In this document: positions 17,597 to 26,111 of the stretch, one piece after another
Numbering within the stretch: position 1 is the first letter of the stretch
How the letters are laid out: each line of letters begins with the position of its first letter
Source of the DNA: Allobosea sp. OK403
GTDB taxonomy: Bacteria; Pseudomonadota; Alphaproteobacteria; Rhizobiales; Beijerinckiaceae
DNA length: 64,000 bases
Direction: 5' to 3'
NCBI RefSeq assembly: GCF_900113835.1
Contig: NZ_FOQV01000002.1
Location: 930,001 to 994,000 of the forward strand
Translations under genes and position numbers: made by a program
Notes under the pieces: model-generated
Databases searched by the model: none
What the model saw: the letters and a program-made list of their open reading frames with translations, nothing else
Told to the model about the DNA's origin: nothing

Positions 17597-18418
17597 ATGC
17601 AGCCGAAGACAGGCTTGCCGACGAAAGACTTGGAGCCCGTGCTTCTCGTCGACCAGCGCGACGGCTGGACCAAGCTGACATTGAACCGCCCGGAGCGGTT
17701 GAACTCCTTCAACGAAGCCATGCACCAGGCCTTGGCCGCAGCCCTCGACGAGGCCAGCGCCGACGAGCGCTGCCGCGCGGTTCTGCTCACTGGCGCCGGT
17801 CGCGGCTTCTGCGCCGGGCAAGATCTGAGCGACCGTCTCGGCGGCGATGGACCCCACGATCTCGGCGCGACGCTCGAAGCCTTCTACAACCCGCTGGTGC
17901 GGCGGCTGCGGGCTTTGCGCCAGCCGGTGGTCTGCGCCGTCAACGGCGTCGCCGCCGGCGCCGGCGCCAATGTCGCACTAGCCTGCGATATCGTGCTGGC
18001 CGCGCGCTCGGCAAAGTTCATCCAGTCTTTCGTCAAGGTCGGCCTCGTGCCGGACTCGGGCGGAACCTTCTTCCTGCCTCGGCTGGTCGGTCCTGCGCGG
18101 GCGCGCGGGCTCGCCATGCTGGCGGAACCTCTCCCGGCCGAGACCGCCGAAGCCTGGGGCCTGATCTGGAAAACCGTCGAGGACGCAACCCTGCAGGAAG
18201 AGGCCGAACGGTTGACCGCGCATCTTGCGACGCAGCCGACGCAGGCGCTCAGCCTGATCAAGCAAGCGCTCGATGCCGCGCAAGAGAATAGCCTGGACGA
18301 GCAGCTCGACCTTGAACGTGATTTCCAGCGCAAGGCCGGCCGCACACCCGATTATCGCGAGGGAGTGAGCGCCTTCATGGAGAAGCGACCGCCGCGTTTT
18401 TCGGGGCGCGGCTCATGA
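17597..18418 (+). CDS. paaG: 1,2-epoxyphenylacetyl-CoA isomerase
   Basis: A 273-residue crotonase-fold enzyme that isomerises ring-1,2-epoxyphenylacetyl-CoA to oxepin-CoA. The acyl-CoA oxyanion segment GRGFCAGQDL and the segment GLVPDSGGTFFLPRLVG, whose D153 matches the catalytic aspartate of PaaG, favour PaaG over the hydratase PaaF. It has a plus-strand promoter with a PaaR-type operator and overlaps paaI by ATGA. Confidence 0.92.
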   Translation: MQPKTGLPTKDLEPVLLVDQRDGWTKLTLNRPERLNSFNEAMHQALAAALDEASADERCRAVLLTGAGRGFCAGQDLSDRLGGDGPHDLGATLEAFYNPLVRRLRALRQPVVCAVNGVAAGAGANVALACDIVLAARSAKFIQSFVKVGLVPDSGGTFFLPRLVGPARARGLAMLAEPLPAETAEAWGLIWKTVEDATLQEEAERLTAHLATQPTQALSLIKQALDAAQENSLDEQLDLERDFQRKAGRTPDYREGVSAFMEKRPPRFSGRGS

Positions 18419-18891
18419 GCGCGCCTCTCGCCGCTCTCTCGCCCGACGAGATCGCGCGTCGCGCCGCCCAGGTGATGTGGGCCAGCGACAAGGCAAGCCA
18501 GGCGCTGGGAATGGAGATCGTCTCGACCGGACCGGGGGAGGCCGTGCTGGCGATGATGATCTCGCCGGACATGACCAACGGCCACGGCACGGCCCATGGC
18601 GGCTTCATCTTCGCACTCGCCGACAGCGCCTTTGCCTTTGCCTGCAACTCCTATGGCGAGACCACCGTCGCAGCCCATTGCAGCATCTCCTATATCGCGC
18701 CGGGCAAGGCCGGAAACCGTCTGGTCGCCGCTGCCCGTGAGATCTCGCGCAGCGGCCGCTCCGGCATCTACGATGTCCGTGTCAGCAGCGACGGCGCGAC
18801 GATCGCCGAGTTCCGCGGGCATTCCCGCACCATCGGCGGCTCGTTCATCGAGCTTGCCGTGAACGCGCCGCAGAGCGCGATCCGATCATAA
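18415..18891 (+). CDS. paaI: Phenylacetate-pathway hotdog thioesterase
   Basis: A 158-residue hotdog-fold acyl-CoA thioesterase. The PaaI motif NGHGTAHGGFIFALADSAFAFACNS contains the catalytic-region aspartate and glycine-rich turn. It is thought to rescue CoA from dead-end thioesters of the pathway. It starts in the ATGA overlap with paaG and precedes paaK by 24 bases. Confidence 0.92.
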   Translation: MSAPLAALSPDEIARRAAQVMWASDKASQALGMEIVSTGPGEAVLAMMISPDMTNGHGTAHGGFIFALADSAFAFACNSYGETTVAAHCSISYIAPGKAGNRLVAAAREISRSGRSGIYDVRVSSDGATIAEFRGHSRTIGGSFIELAVNAPQSAIRS

Positions 18892-18915
18892 GCTTGAGGG
18901 AAGGAGACGGCGACC

Positions 18916-20244
18916 ATGGCGCTTCATGCAATGGCGTATGACGGTGCGGTGAAGGACGGGCTCGACACGGCGGAGCGCGCCTCTCGCGACGAGATCATGG
19001 CGCTCCAGCGTGAGCGCCTGGCATGGTCGCTGCGGCATGCCTATGAAAACGTGCCGCATTATCGCCGGTCCTTCGATGCGGCCGGTGTCCACCCCTCCGA
19101 TTTCCGCCAGCTCTCGGACCTCGCCAAGTTTCCCTTCACGGTGAAGCAGGACCTGCGCGATAATTATCCGTTCGGGCTTTTCGCGGTGCCGCGCGAGAAA
19201 CTCGCCCGCATCCACGGCTCGTCGGGCACCACTGGCAGGCCGATTGTGGTCGGCTACACGCTGGCCGATATCGATATGTGGGCCGATGTCATGGCGCGCT
19301 CGCTGCGCGCCGCCGGCGCGCGCCCGGGCATGATGGTGCATGTCGCTTATGGCTACGGCCTGTTCACCGGCGGGCTGGGGGCTCATTACGGCGCCGAGCG
19401 GCTCGGCTGCACCGTCGTGCCGATGTCGGGCGGCATGACCGAGCGCCAGGTCCAGCTCATCACGGATTTCAAGCCCGAGGTGATCATGGTGACGCCGAGC
19501 TACATGCTCGCCATCCTGGACGGCTTCGCCAAGGCGGGGCTTGATCCGCGCGCCAGTTCGATGCGTTTCGGCGTCTTCGGAGCCGAACCCTGGACCAATG
19601 CGATGCGCGAGGAGATCGAGCAGGCCTTCGCCATGGACGCCACCGACATCTATGGCCTGTCGGAGGTCATCGGCCCCGGCGTCGCCCAGGAGTGCGTCGA
19701 GACCAAGGATGGCCTGCACATCTGGGAGGATCACTTCCTGCCCGAGGTGATCGATCCCGAGACGGGCGCAGTGCTGCCCGACGGCGAACCGGGCGAACTG
19801 GTCTTCACCTCGCTCAGCAAGGAAGCCTTCCCGATCATCCGCTATCGCACCCGCGACCTGACCCGGCTTCTGCCGGGCACGGCCAGGCCCGGCATGCGGC
19901 GCATGGAGAAGGTGACCGGACGCTGCGACGACATGATGATCCTGCGCGGCGTCAACGTCTTCCCGACCCAGATCGAGGAAGCGCTGCTCGCCACCGACTG
20001 GTGCGCCGGCCATTTCCTGATCGAGCTGACGCGCGAGGGCCGCATGGACGAAATGACGGTGCTGGCCGAAGCTCGCGAGGGGTTTTGGGATTGCGCCGGC
20101 CTGACCGTTCAAGCCGAGCGGCTGGTGACGCGGATCAAGGATACGATCGGCATCACCACACGGGTGATGATCCAGCCTCCCGGAACGCTGGAGCGCTCCG
20201 CCGGTAAGGCCAAGCGTGTGATCGACAAGCGCCCGAAAGGGTAA
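18916..20244 (+). CDS. paaK: Phenylacetate-CoA ligase
   Basis: A 442-residue AMP-forming ligase that activates phenylacetate to phenylacetyl-CoA. The phosphate-binding motif HGSSGTTGRP spans 100-109, YGLSEVIGPG forms the adenine/carboxylate site, and the C-terminal hinge region YRTRDLT plus GRCDDMMILRGVNVFPTQIEE are typical of the PaaK group. A ribosome site (AAGGAG) precedes the ATG. It ends before a palindromic repeat between it and the convergent paaE. Confidence 0.95.
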   Translation: MALHAMAYDGAVKDGLDTAERASRDEIMALQRERLAWSLRHAYENVPHYRRSFDAAGVHPSDFRQLSDLAKFPFTVKQDLRDNYPFGLFAVPREKLARIHGSSGTTGRPIVVGYTLADIDMWADVMARSLRAAGARPGMMVHVAYGYGLFTGGLGAHYGAERLGCTVVPMSGGMTERQVQLITDFKPEVIMVTPSYMLAILDGFAKAGLDPRASSMRFGVFGAEPWTNAMREEIEQAFAMDATDIYGLSEVIGPGVAQECVETKDGLHIWEDHFLPEVIDPETGAVLPDGEPGELVFTSLSKEAFPIIRYRTRDLTRLLPGTARPGMRRMEKVTGRCDDMMILRGVNVFPTQIEEALLATDWCAGHFLIELTREGRMDEMTVLAEAREGFWDCAGLTVQAERLVTRIKDTIGITTRVMIQPPGTLERSAGKAKRVIDKRPKG

Positions 20245-20257
20245 GGCTGGCCGTTAC

Positions 20258-20337
20258 CGTCATTGCGAGCGCAGCGAAGTAATCCAGGTGAAGAGCGCTA
20301 CGCCCTCCTGGATTGCTTCGCTGCGCTCGTAATGACG
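20258..20337. repeat. Palindromic repeat between convergent paaK and paaE
   Basis: Arms of 31 bases beginning CGTCATTGCGAGCGCAGCG match their complement at 29 positions around an 18-base loop. The sequence type is a common dispersed REP of alphaproteobacteria. It lies exactly between convergent genes and may terminate both. Confidence 0.85.
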
Positions 20338-20353
20338 CGCAGAGGCGCTGCGA

Positions 20354-21439
20354 TCAAACCTGATCGAAATCCACCACCACCCGTGCGCTGGTCGGATGAG
20401 CCTGGCAGGTCAGGATGAACCCGGCCTTGAGCTCCCATGGCTCCAGCGAGTAGTTCACCGTCATCTGCGCCTCGCCCTCGACGAGCTTGGCCCGGCAGGT
20501 CGAGCACATGCCGCCCTTGCAGGCGAAGGGTAGGTCCATGCCGGCGCGCAATGCCGCGTCGAGGATGGCTTCGCCTGCGGCGATCGGGATTTCGCGACGC
20601 TTGCCATCGACGATCATCGCCCCGAGATGGGCGGGCGGAGCACTCGCTTCGACGATGACGGGTTTCGGCCGAGGCCGGCCGCCGAGCGCCGAGACGAAGC
20701 GCTCGACATGGATGGCGTCCCCGGCAATGCCGATCTCCTGCAGGGTCGCTTCCAGATCCTCGCTCATCGCGGCCGGGCCGCAGATGAAGACATGATCGAC
20801 CGCAGCCGCCGGGATGATGCTGCGCAGCAAGAGCCGCGCCTTCTCGCCGTCGAGGCGACCGTTCAGGATCGGCAGATCCTGCTCCTCGCGCGACAGCACG
20901 TGAAAGATCGCAAGCCGCCCGAGGAAGCGATCCTTCATCTCCTCCAGGCTCGCCCGGAACAGAATGTCTTCGGTCGAGCGGTTGCCATAGAACAGGAAGA
21001 AACGGCTCGTCGGCTCGCGCTGCAGTACGCCACGGATGATCGACAGGATCGGCGTGATGCCCGAGCCGGCAGCGAAGCCGACATGGATGCGCCCATCGCC
21101 CGGATCGCGTTCAAGGCCGAAGCGACCAGTCGGCGTCATCACATCGACCGCGTCGCCGATGGCGATATTGCCGTTGATCCAGGTCGAGAACAGGCCGTTA
21201 TCGACCTGCTTGACCGCGATCCTGAGTTCGCCGTCCTGCGGACCCGAGCAGATCGAGTAGGAGCGGCGCGTGTCCTCGCCTTCGATCGTCGCGCGCAGGG
21301 TCAGATACTGGCCGGGCGCGAAATGATAATCGGCGGTAAGGTCCTCGGGCACCGCGAAGGCGATCGAGACGGCGTCCTGCGTCTCGCGCTTCACGTCGCG
21401 GACGGCCAGGCGATGGAAGCGGGGTGTGGCGGTAGACAT
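20354..21439 (-). CDS. paaE: Phenylacetyl-CoA epoxidase reductase subunit
   Basis: A 361-residue NADPH-dependent reductase that passes electrons to the PaaABCD oxygenase. The N-terminal flavin domain has RRSYSICSG, the nucleotide-binding part has GFAAGSGITPILSI, and the C-terminal plant-type 2Fe-2S ferredoxin domain has CKGGMCSTCRAK followed by the fourth cysteine in LTCQAH. Last gene of the minus-strand paaABCDE run. Confidence 0.95.
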   Translation of the reverse strand: MSTATPRFHRLAVRDVKRETQDAVSIAFAVPEDLTADYHFAPGQYLTLRATIEGEDTRRSYSICSGPQDGELRIAVKQVDNGLFSTWINGNIAIGDAVDVMTPTGRFGLERDPGDGRIHVGFAAGSGITPILSIIRGVLQREPTSRFFLFYGNRSTEDILFRASLEEMKDRFLGRLAIFHVLSREEQDLPILNGRLDGEKARLLLRSIIPAAAVDHVFICGPAAMSEDLEATLQEIGIAGDAIHVERFVSALGGRPRPKPVIVEASAPPAHLGAMIVDGKRREIPIAAGEAILDAALRAGMDLPFACKGGMCSTCRAKLVEGEAQMTVNYSLEPWELKAGFILTCQAHPTSARVVVDFDQV

Positions 21440-21449
21440 GGCGCCCCTA

Positions 21450-21971
21450 CTAATGGCAGCGGAAATAGTCGAAAGGCTCTCGGCAGGCGTTGCAACGCCA
21501 GAGCGCCTTGCATGAGGTCGAGCCGAATTCGGCGAGCCGGGATGTATCGAGCGAGCCGCATTGCGGGCAGGCGACTTCTTCCGTGCCGAACAATGCCCGT
21601 CGCCCGGCGCTCCTGGCAGGAGGCGCGATGCCGTATTCCGTCAGCTTGCGCCTGCCGTCTTCGCTCATCCAATCGGTGGTCCAGGCCGGCGACAGCACGG
21701 TCGTCACCGTGGCGGGTCCGAGGCCGGCTTGCTCCAGGGCGAGCTCGATCTCCAGCGCGATCATCGTCATCGCCGGGCAGCCCGAATAGGTCGGCGTGAT
21801 CAGGACCTCGATCCTGCCGTCATGGAGGCGCACCTCGCGCAGCACGCCGAGATCGGCGATCGACAGCACCGGAATTTCCGGATCGACGACGGCGCCCGCG
21901 ATCCGCCGGACCTCGTCGAGCCGGGCCTCGTCCAGCACGGCCGCATCGCGATCGCGCGCGACGGCGTTCAC
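21450..21971 (-). CDS. paaD: Phenylacetyl-CoA epoxidase maturation protein
   Basis: A 173-residue DUF59/MIP18-type iron-sulphur assembly factor. The N-terminal domain has VVDPEIPVLSIADLGVLR and TPTYSGCPAM with its conserved cysteine; the C-terminal zinc ribbon shows CPQC and CNAC pairs. The start is a GTG in the 4-base overlap with the paaC stop; the frame is open far upstream but that is a shadow of paaC. Needed for a functional epoxidase. Confidence 0.93.
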   Translation of the reverse strand: MNAVARDRDAAVLDEARLDEVRRIAGAVVDPEIPVLSIADLGVLREVRLHDGRIEVLITPTYSGCPAMTMIALEIELALEQAGLGPATVTTVLSPAWTTDWMSEDGRRKLTEYGIAPPARSAGRRALFGTEEVACPQCGSLDTSRLAEFGSTSCKALWRCNACREPFDYFRCH

Positions 21972-22744
21972 CAGACGGCACCGGGGAAGGCGCGCTGCAG
22001 ATATTGCAGCTCGCTCAAGAGATGGCCGAGATGCTCGGTATGATGGCCGTTGCGCCCGCCCTTCTGCATCCAGTCGTTTTGCGGCACGGCAAGTGTCGCC
22101 TGGGCCAGCACGCTGACGACGGTCTCGCGCCAACCGGCGCGCAGGCTCTCGGGATCGACCGCCATGTCTTCTGCAATCAGCTCCCGCTCGGCTGAGTCGA
22201 CCTCGAACATCTCCCCGGTGAGGGGCCAGAGCGCATCGAGCGCGGCTTGTGCCCGCCTGTGACTCTCGGGCGTGCCATCGCCCAGCCGCATCACCCATTC
22301 CGCGGCGTGCCGCAGATGGTAGGCGCTCTCCTTCTCCGCCTTGGCGGCGATCGCAGCCAGCGTCGCATCAGCGCTGCCCATCATGGCCCGCCACCACGGG
22401 TCGATGAAGGCCGAGTAGAGGAACTGGCGCAGCATGGTCTGGGCGAAATCGCCATTGGGCTGCTCGACCAGGAGGAGATTGCCGTAACCGCGTACGTCGC
22501 GCAGATAGGCATAGGCGTCCTCGTCGCGGCCGGCGGCTTCGACCTTGGCCGCATAGGCGTAGAGCGAGCGGGCCTGCCCGATCAGGTCGAGGCCCATATT
22601 GGCCAGCGCCATGTCCTCTTCCATCATCGGCGCGTGGCCGCACCATTCCGAGAGGCGATGGCCCAGGATCAGGGCATCGTCAGCGCGCCGCAGGGTGTAG
22701 CGCAGCAGCGGTGCGTCGGAGACGGAGATCGATGCGACGGGCAT
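21968..22744 (-). CDS. paaC: Phenylacetyl-CoA epoxidase structural subunit
   Basis: A 258-residue ferritin-like subunit that pairs with PaaA in the oxygenase. Motifs include LGHRLSEWCGHAPMMEEDMALANMGLDLIGQARSL-type sequence near the N-terminus and QKGGRNGHHTEHLGHLL near the C-terminus. The start at 22744 (MPVASISVSD) has a GAGG site 9 bases upstream and sits 10 bases after paaB; an upstream ATG at 22771 would overlap paaB. Confidence 0.93.
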   Translation of the reverse strand: MPVASISVSDAPLLRYTLRRADDALILGHRLSEWCGHAPMMEEDMALANMGLDLIGQARSLYAYAAKVEAAGRDEDAYAYLRDVRGYGNLLLVEQPNGDFAQTMLRQFLYSAFIDPWWRAMMGSADATLAAIAAKAEKESAYHLRHAAEWVMRLGDGTPESHRRAQAALDALWPLTGEMFEVDSAERELIAEDMAVDPESLRAGWRETVVSVLAQATLAVPQNDWMQKGGRNGHHTEHLGHLLSELQYLQRAFPGAVW

Positions 22745-22754
22745 GGCGATGTCC

Positions 22755-23042
22755 TCACATATGCCCGACATCGTCGGGCACTTCGTAGAAGGTCGGATGC
22801 CGGTAGATCTTCGTCTCGGCCGGTTCGAACATCATGCCGGCATCGCTCGGGTCCGAAGCGATGATGGCGGTCGACGGCACGACCCAGATCGAAAGCCCTT
22901 CGCCGCGCCGCGTATAGACGTCGCGCGCCGCCTGGAGCGCCAGTGTCGCGTCTGCGGCATGAAGCGAGCCGACATGCTTGTGCGCGAGCCCGTTACGGCT
23001 GCGGATGAAGACCTCCCAGAGCGGCGTCATCGGCCCGGCCAT
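22755..23042 (-). CDS. paaB: Phenylacetyl-CoA epoxidase subunit B
   Basis: A 95-residue subunit bridging the PaaAC heterodimers. LWEVFIRSRNGLAHKHVGSL, YTRRGEGLSIWVV and IYRHPTFYEVPDDVGHM match the family closely along its length. A second ATG (23030) would give a start closer to other PaaB proteins. Confidence 0.95.
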   Translation of the reverse strand: MAGPMTPLWEVFIRSRNGLAHKHVGSLHAADATLALQAARDVYTRRGEGLSIWVVPSTAIIASDPSDAGMMFEPAETKIYRHPTFYEVPDDVGHM

Positions 23043-23119
23043 GCGTCATCTCCCTTGCCGCGCTGCCTTTGTCGGCGCGCTGTCTGTTGTGTCTGCCTCA
23101 GTCCGCCGGCGGAGCTCGC

Positions 23120-24109
23120 TCAGGCGGCGAGCGCCTTGCCGCGCTGCTTCTGCGCGTAAGCGAGCGCCGCCTCGCGCACCCACTCGCCTTCGTCATGGGC
23201 TTTGCGCCGCGCCGCCAGCCGTTCCCGATTGCACGGGCCGTTGCCGGCGATCACCTGCTTGAACTCGTTCCAGTCGATCTCGCCATAGCGCCAGTGCCCG
23301 GTCTCCTCATCCAAGCGAAGCTCCGGGTCGGGCAGCGAAAGCCCGAGAATCCGCGCCTGGAGCACGGTGGCGTCGACGAATTTCTGGCGCAGCTCGTCAT
23401 TGGAGAAGCGCTTGATCTTCCACAGCGTCGAGCTGTCGGAGTGCAGGCTGGCGGCATCGGGCGGCCCGAACATCATCAGGCAGGGCCACCACCAGCGATT
23501 CAGCGCATCCTGCGCCATGTCCTTCTGTTCGGGCGTGCCGCGCGACAGCGTCAGCATGATCTCGTAGCCCTGGCGCTGGTGGAAGGATTCCTCCTTGCAG
23601 ACCCGGATCATGGCGCGTGCGTAAGGGCCATAGGAGCAACGGCAAAGCGGGATCTGGTTCATGATCGCCGCGCCGTCGACCAGCCAGCCGATCGCCCCGA
23701 TATCAGCCCAGGTCAGCGTCGGATAGTTGAAGATAGAGGAGTACTTGGCCTTGCCGCTCAGAAGCTGGTCAACGAGCTCCTCTCGCGATGAGCCGAGCGT
23801 CTCGGCGGCGGCATAGAGATAGAGGCCGTGGCCACACTCGTCCTGGACTTTCGCAAGCAGGGCGGCCTTGCGGCGCAGCGAGGGCGCCCGCGTCAGCCAG
23901 TTACCTTCGGGCAGCATCCCGACGATCTCGGAATGGGCGTGCTGCGAGATTTGACGGGTCAAGGTCCGGCGATAGGCAGCCGGCATCCAGTCGTTCGCCT
24001 CGATCCGCTCCTCGGCGTCGACCCTGGCCTGGAACCGGACCGCGAGATCGGCATCCTCAAGCTGGCGTTCGCCGGTATCGGGGCTGGTGTTGAGGGCCTG
24101 CGTATACAT
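23120..24109 (-). CDS. paaA: Phenylacetyl-CoA epoxidase catalytic subunit
   Basis: A 329-residue ferritin-like diiron protein, the catalytic oxygenase subunit forming the ring 1,2-epoxide of phenylacetyl-CoA. Iron-ligand regions are visible as [22 protein letters not shown] and [14 protein letters not shown]. It is first in the paaABCDE run and is preceded by a 121-base gap holding a long inverted repeat, so an internal promoter is likely. Confidence 0.96.
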   Translation of the reverse strand: MYTQALNTSPDTGERQLEDADLAVRFQARVDAEERIEANDWMPAAYRRTLTRQISQHAHSEIVGMLPEGNWLTRAPSLRRKAALLAKVQDECGHGLYLYAAAETLGSSREELVDQLLSGKAKYSSIFNYPTLTWADIGAIGWLVDGAAIMNQIPLCRCSYGPYARAMIRVCKEESFHQRQGYEIMLTLSRGTPEQKDMAQDALNRWWWPCLMMFGPPDAASLHSDSSTLWKIKRFSNDELRQKFVDATVLQARILGLSLPDPELRLDEETGHWRYGEIDWNEFKQVIAGNGPCNRERLAARRKAHDEGEWVREAALAYAQKQRGKALAA

Positions 24110-24141
24110 GCGCTCCTCCTCTTATTCTCGTTGGCTCAACT

Positions 24142-24187
24142 AATATGTGACAGAAAAATTCATGTCAATTAATTCTTGTAACATATT
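24142..24187. promoter_or_regulatory. Inverted repeat upstream of paaA, candidate PaaX operator
   Basis: AATATGTGACA (24142-24152) and TGTAACATATT (24177-24187) match at 10 of 11 positions around a 24-base AT-rich spacer. The site lies 33 bases upstream of paaA, downstream of paaX, in an AT-rich island within GC-rich DNA. Assignment to PaaX is by position; it does not closely resemble the PaaR box. Confidence 0.6.
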
Positions 24188-24230
24188 GCGATGCAACCAA
24201 GCGTGCGGCGGCGCACAGAAGCCCCGAGCT

Positions 24231-25100
24231 TCAAGTCGTGAACCGGCTCTCGATCTCGCTCGAACGCGGCAGCGGCTCGCCGCTCTCGTCTATCGCGTTC
24301 TGGTCGAGCCAGCGCTCCGAGCCGGGCAGCACCTGGCGATAGATCGCGGCGCACAGGCTGCGCGCCGACGCGCCTGGCCAGTCCTCCGGCAGGATATCGG
24401 CGGGCAGGACGGGATCGCGCAACACGACCCGGCGATATTCGTGAATCAGCAGGATGCGGGCGACGAACGCATCGAGGTCGGACAGGCGAATCCCGCCCTC
24501 GAGCGCGGCCGCGAGAGGCTCGAACGCTGCCAGGAAGCGGCAATAGGCTGCGGCGGTGGCGCCAAGAGGCCAGCTCCTTGCCGCCAGTGCCCGAACCGAG
24601 GAGAGGTCGCCGCCCGCCTCGAAGCGCAGCGCGCCATTTGCCAGCTCCGGCAACACGGTGCCGGCTGGCGCAAGCCAGAGACCGGGCGAGGCGATCCCGA
24701 AGCCTGCGGTCTCCATCACCGCCTTCGTGACCTCGCGGTCGGCGCCGCCATCGAACAGCACCATGTCGAAACGCCCCGGCCAAGCCGGCGAATGCAGCGT
24801 GTAGATCTGCTCCGACGCGTGCCGGAAGGTGTCGCGCCCCTTATCGGCCAGTCGGTAGAAACTGTTGCGGCCGACCTTGATGCGCTCCAGCCAGCCGTCG
24901 GTCGCCAACCGGGACATGGCCGTACGAACAAGCCCGTCGGACAGCCCCATTGCCCGGAAGAAGGCGAGCAAGGTCCCGAGCCAAACGCAGCCGCCGCGCG
25001 GCACGATCGCGTCGCCATAGATGGTGATGATGATCGACCAGGTCCGCGAAGGCTCGCCGCGAAGATGGTCGAGGATCGGGTCGAGGGTAGCGCGAGACAT
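24231..25100 (-). CDS. paaX: Phenylacetyl-CoA-responsive repressor
   Basis: A 289-residue PaaX-family repressor with an N-terminal winged helix (RTWSIIITIYGDAIVPRGG, GLSDGLVRTAMSRLATDGWLERIKVGR) and a C-terminal effector domain. Its signal is phenylacetyl-CoA in characterised members. It lies between the TetR gene and paaA in the same direction, so the locus has two regulators of the same pathway. Confidence 0.92.
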   Translation of the reverse strand: MSRATLDPILDHLRGEPSRTWSIIITIYGDAIVPRGGCVWLGTLLAFFRAMGLSDGLVRTAMSRLATDGWLERIKVGRNSFYRLADKGRDTFRHASEQIYTLHSPAWPGRFDMVLFDGGADREVTKAVMETAGFGIASPGLWLAPAGTVLPELANGALRFEAGGDLSSVRALAARSWPLGATAAAYCRFLAAFEPLAAALEGGIRLSDLDAFVARILLIHEYRRVVLRDPVLPADILPEDWPGASARSLCAAIYRQVLPGSERWLDQNAIDESGEPLPRSSEIESRFTT

Positions 25101-25156
25101 CGGCGATCAGTAACGCACCGCAGCGCAACCGCAAGCGACACGATCTGTAAGCCGCT

Positions 25157-25816
25157 TTACGCCCCGCGCTTGCCGGATACGGCTTGAGGCCGAAGCGTCT
25201 TCGGGGCGGCCGGCGCCACGGCCTCTGCCGCAACTGCTGCTCCTGCGGTGATGAGCTGCGAGGCCATCAACGCATATTGCTGGCGCGACAGGCCCTTGCC
25301 CTCGCGGAACCAGAGATAGTGCCAGTTCAGCATGCCGAACAGGGACATGGTCAGCGGCTTGAGCAGAGGTCCCTGCCCCACCTCCGGAACCGCCTCGGCA
25401 ATCGCCTCGGCGAAGATCGCCACGAGCTGGCGCTCCAGCGCGCGCAGCGTCTCCTGCCGATCGTCGCTCAGGAATTTGAGATTGGCGATCTGCACCTGAT
25501 GCTGGGCGTCGGCGTCACGATAGGCTTCCAACAGGGCGGCAGACAGAGCGTAGAGGCGCTCCTGGGGATCTTTCGCCGAACGAGCCGCTTCCTCGACGAC
25601 GGCGACCAGATCGTTGAGATGGTCGAACAGGATGTCGAACAGCACCGCGACCTTATCGGGGTAATAGTGGTAGAGCAGCGCCTTGGAGGCCCCGCAAGCC
25701 TCCGCAATCATCGTGATCGAGGTTCCCGAATAGCCGAACTGGGCGAAGAGCTCAGCCGCGCGGTGCAGGATCGCTTGCCGCTTGGCGTCGTAGTCTTGTG
25801 CGCGAGTGCGAGCCAT
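25157..25816 (-). CDS. paaR: TetR family regulator, PaaR-type
   Basis: A 219-residue TetR protein. The HTH is AAELFAQFGYSGTSITMIAEACGASKALLYHYYPDK. The start is set at 25816 (MARTRAQDYDAKRQ), where family similarity begins; the frame is open 40 codons further, which would run toward the operator. The divergent Liv promoter carries the operator at 25986, nearly identical to that between paaZ and paaG, so this protein is the likely repressor of both. The symbol rests on context and operator, not on the protein alone. Confidence 0.8.
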   Translation of the reverse strand: MARTRAQDYDAKRQAILHRAAELFAQFGYSGTSITMIAEACGASKALLYHYYPDKVAVLFDILFDHLNDLVAVVEEAARSAKDPQERLYALSAALLEAYRDADAQHQVQIANLKFLSDDRQETLRALERQLVAIFAEAIAEAVPEVGQGPLLKPLTMSLFGMLNWHYLWFREGKGLSRQQYALMASQLITAGAAVAAEAVAPAAPKTLRPQAVSGKRGA

Positions 25817-25958
25817 TGCCTGTCGTGTTCCTGTGTCGTCGCGTCCAGCGCAGCCCTGTTCGCCGGACTTGATACCGAGGGTCCCGCCTTGCGCTTTCCA
25901 GCTTGCATAATCGGTCCCGTCGTTTCTGGATATCAAAGACTGTCCGACTGGTCGATCA

Positions 25959-25987
25959 ATGATACGCGCAAATCGCGCTTTTAAGAT
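25959..25987 (+). promoter_or_regulatory. Probable promoter of the Liv-type importer
   Basis: ATGATA (25959-25964) and TAAGAT (25982-25987) lie 17 bases apart. The operator starts at the fifth base of the -10, the same arrangement as at paaG. Confidence 0.5.
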
Positions 25988-26007
25988 TAACCAATCGGCC
26001 GGTTAAT
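25986..26007. promoter_or_regulatory. PaaR-type operator upstream of the Liv-type importer
   Basis: ATTAACC-N8-GGTTAAT, identical to the paaG site in 21 of 22 bases (A replaces G at position 8). It lies between the divergent TetR gene and the importer operon. Confidence 0.85.
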
Positions 26008-26111
26008 TTTAGCTTGCTACCGTATCGGCATCAGCTACGATGTCGCGGGAATAAAATGGCGGGCCAACCGCCGCGCTTGATCCAGCTCAGGCCTTCTTGG
26101 AGGAACGCCCC

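Noticed and set aside
21972..22298. N-terminal extension of the paaD frame
   Set aside because: It is the out-of-frame reading of paaC; similarity to PaaD begins at the GTG at 21971.
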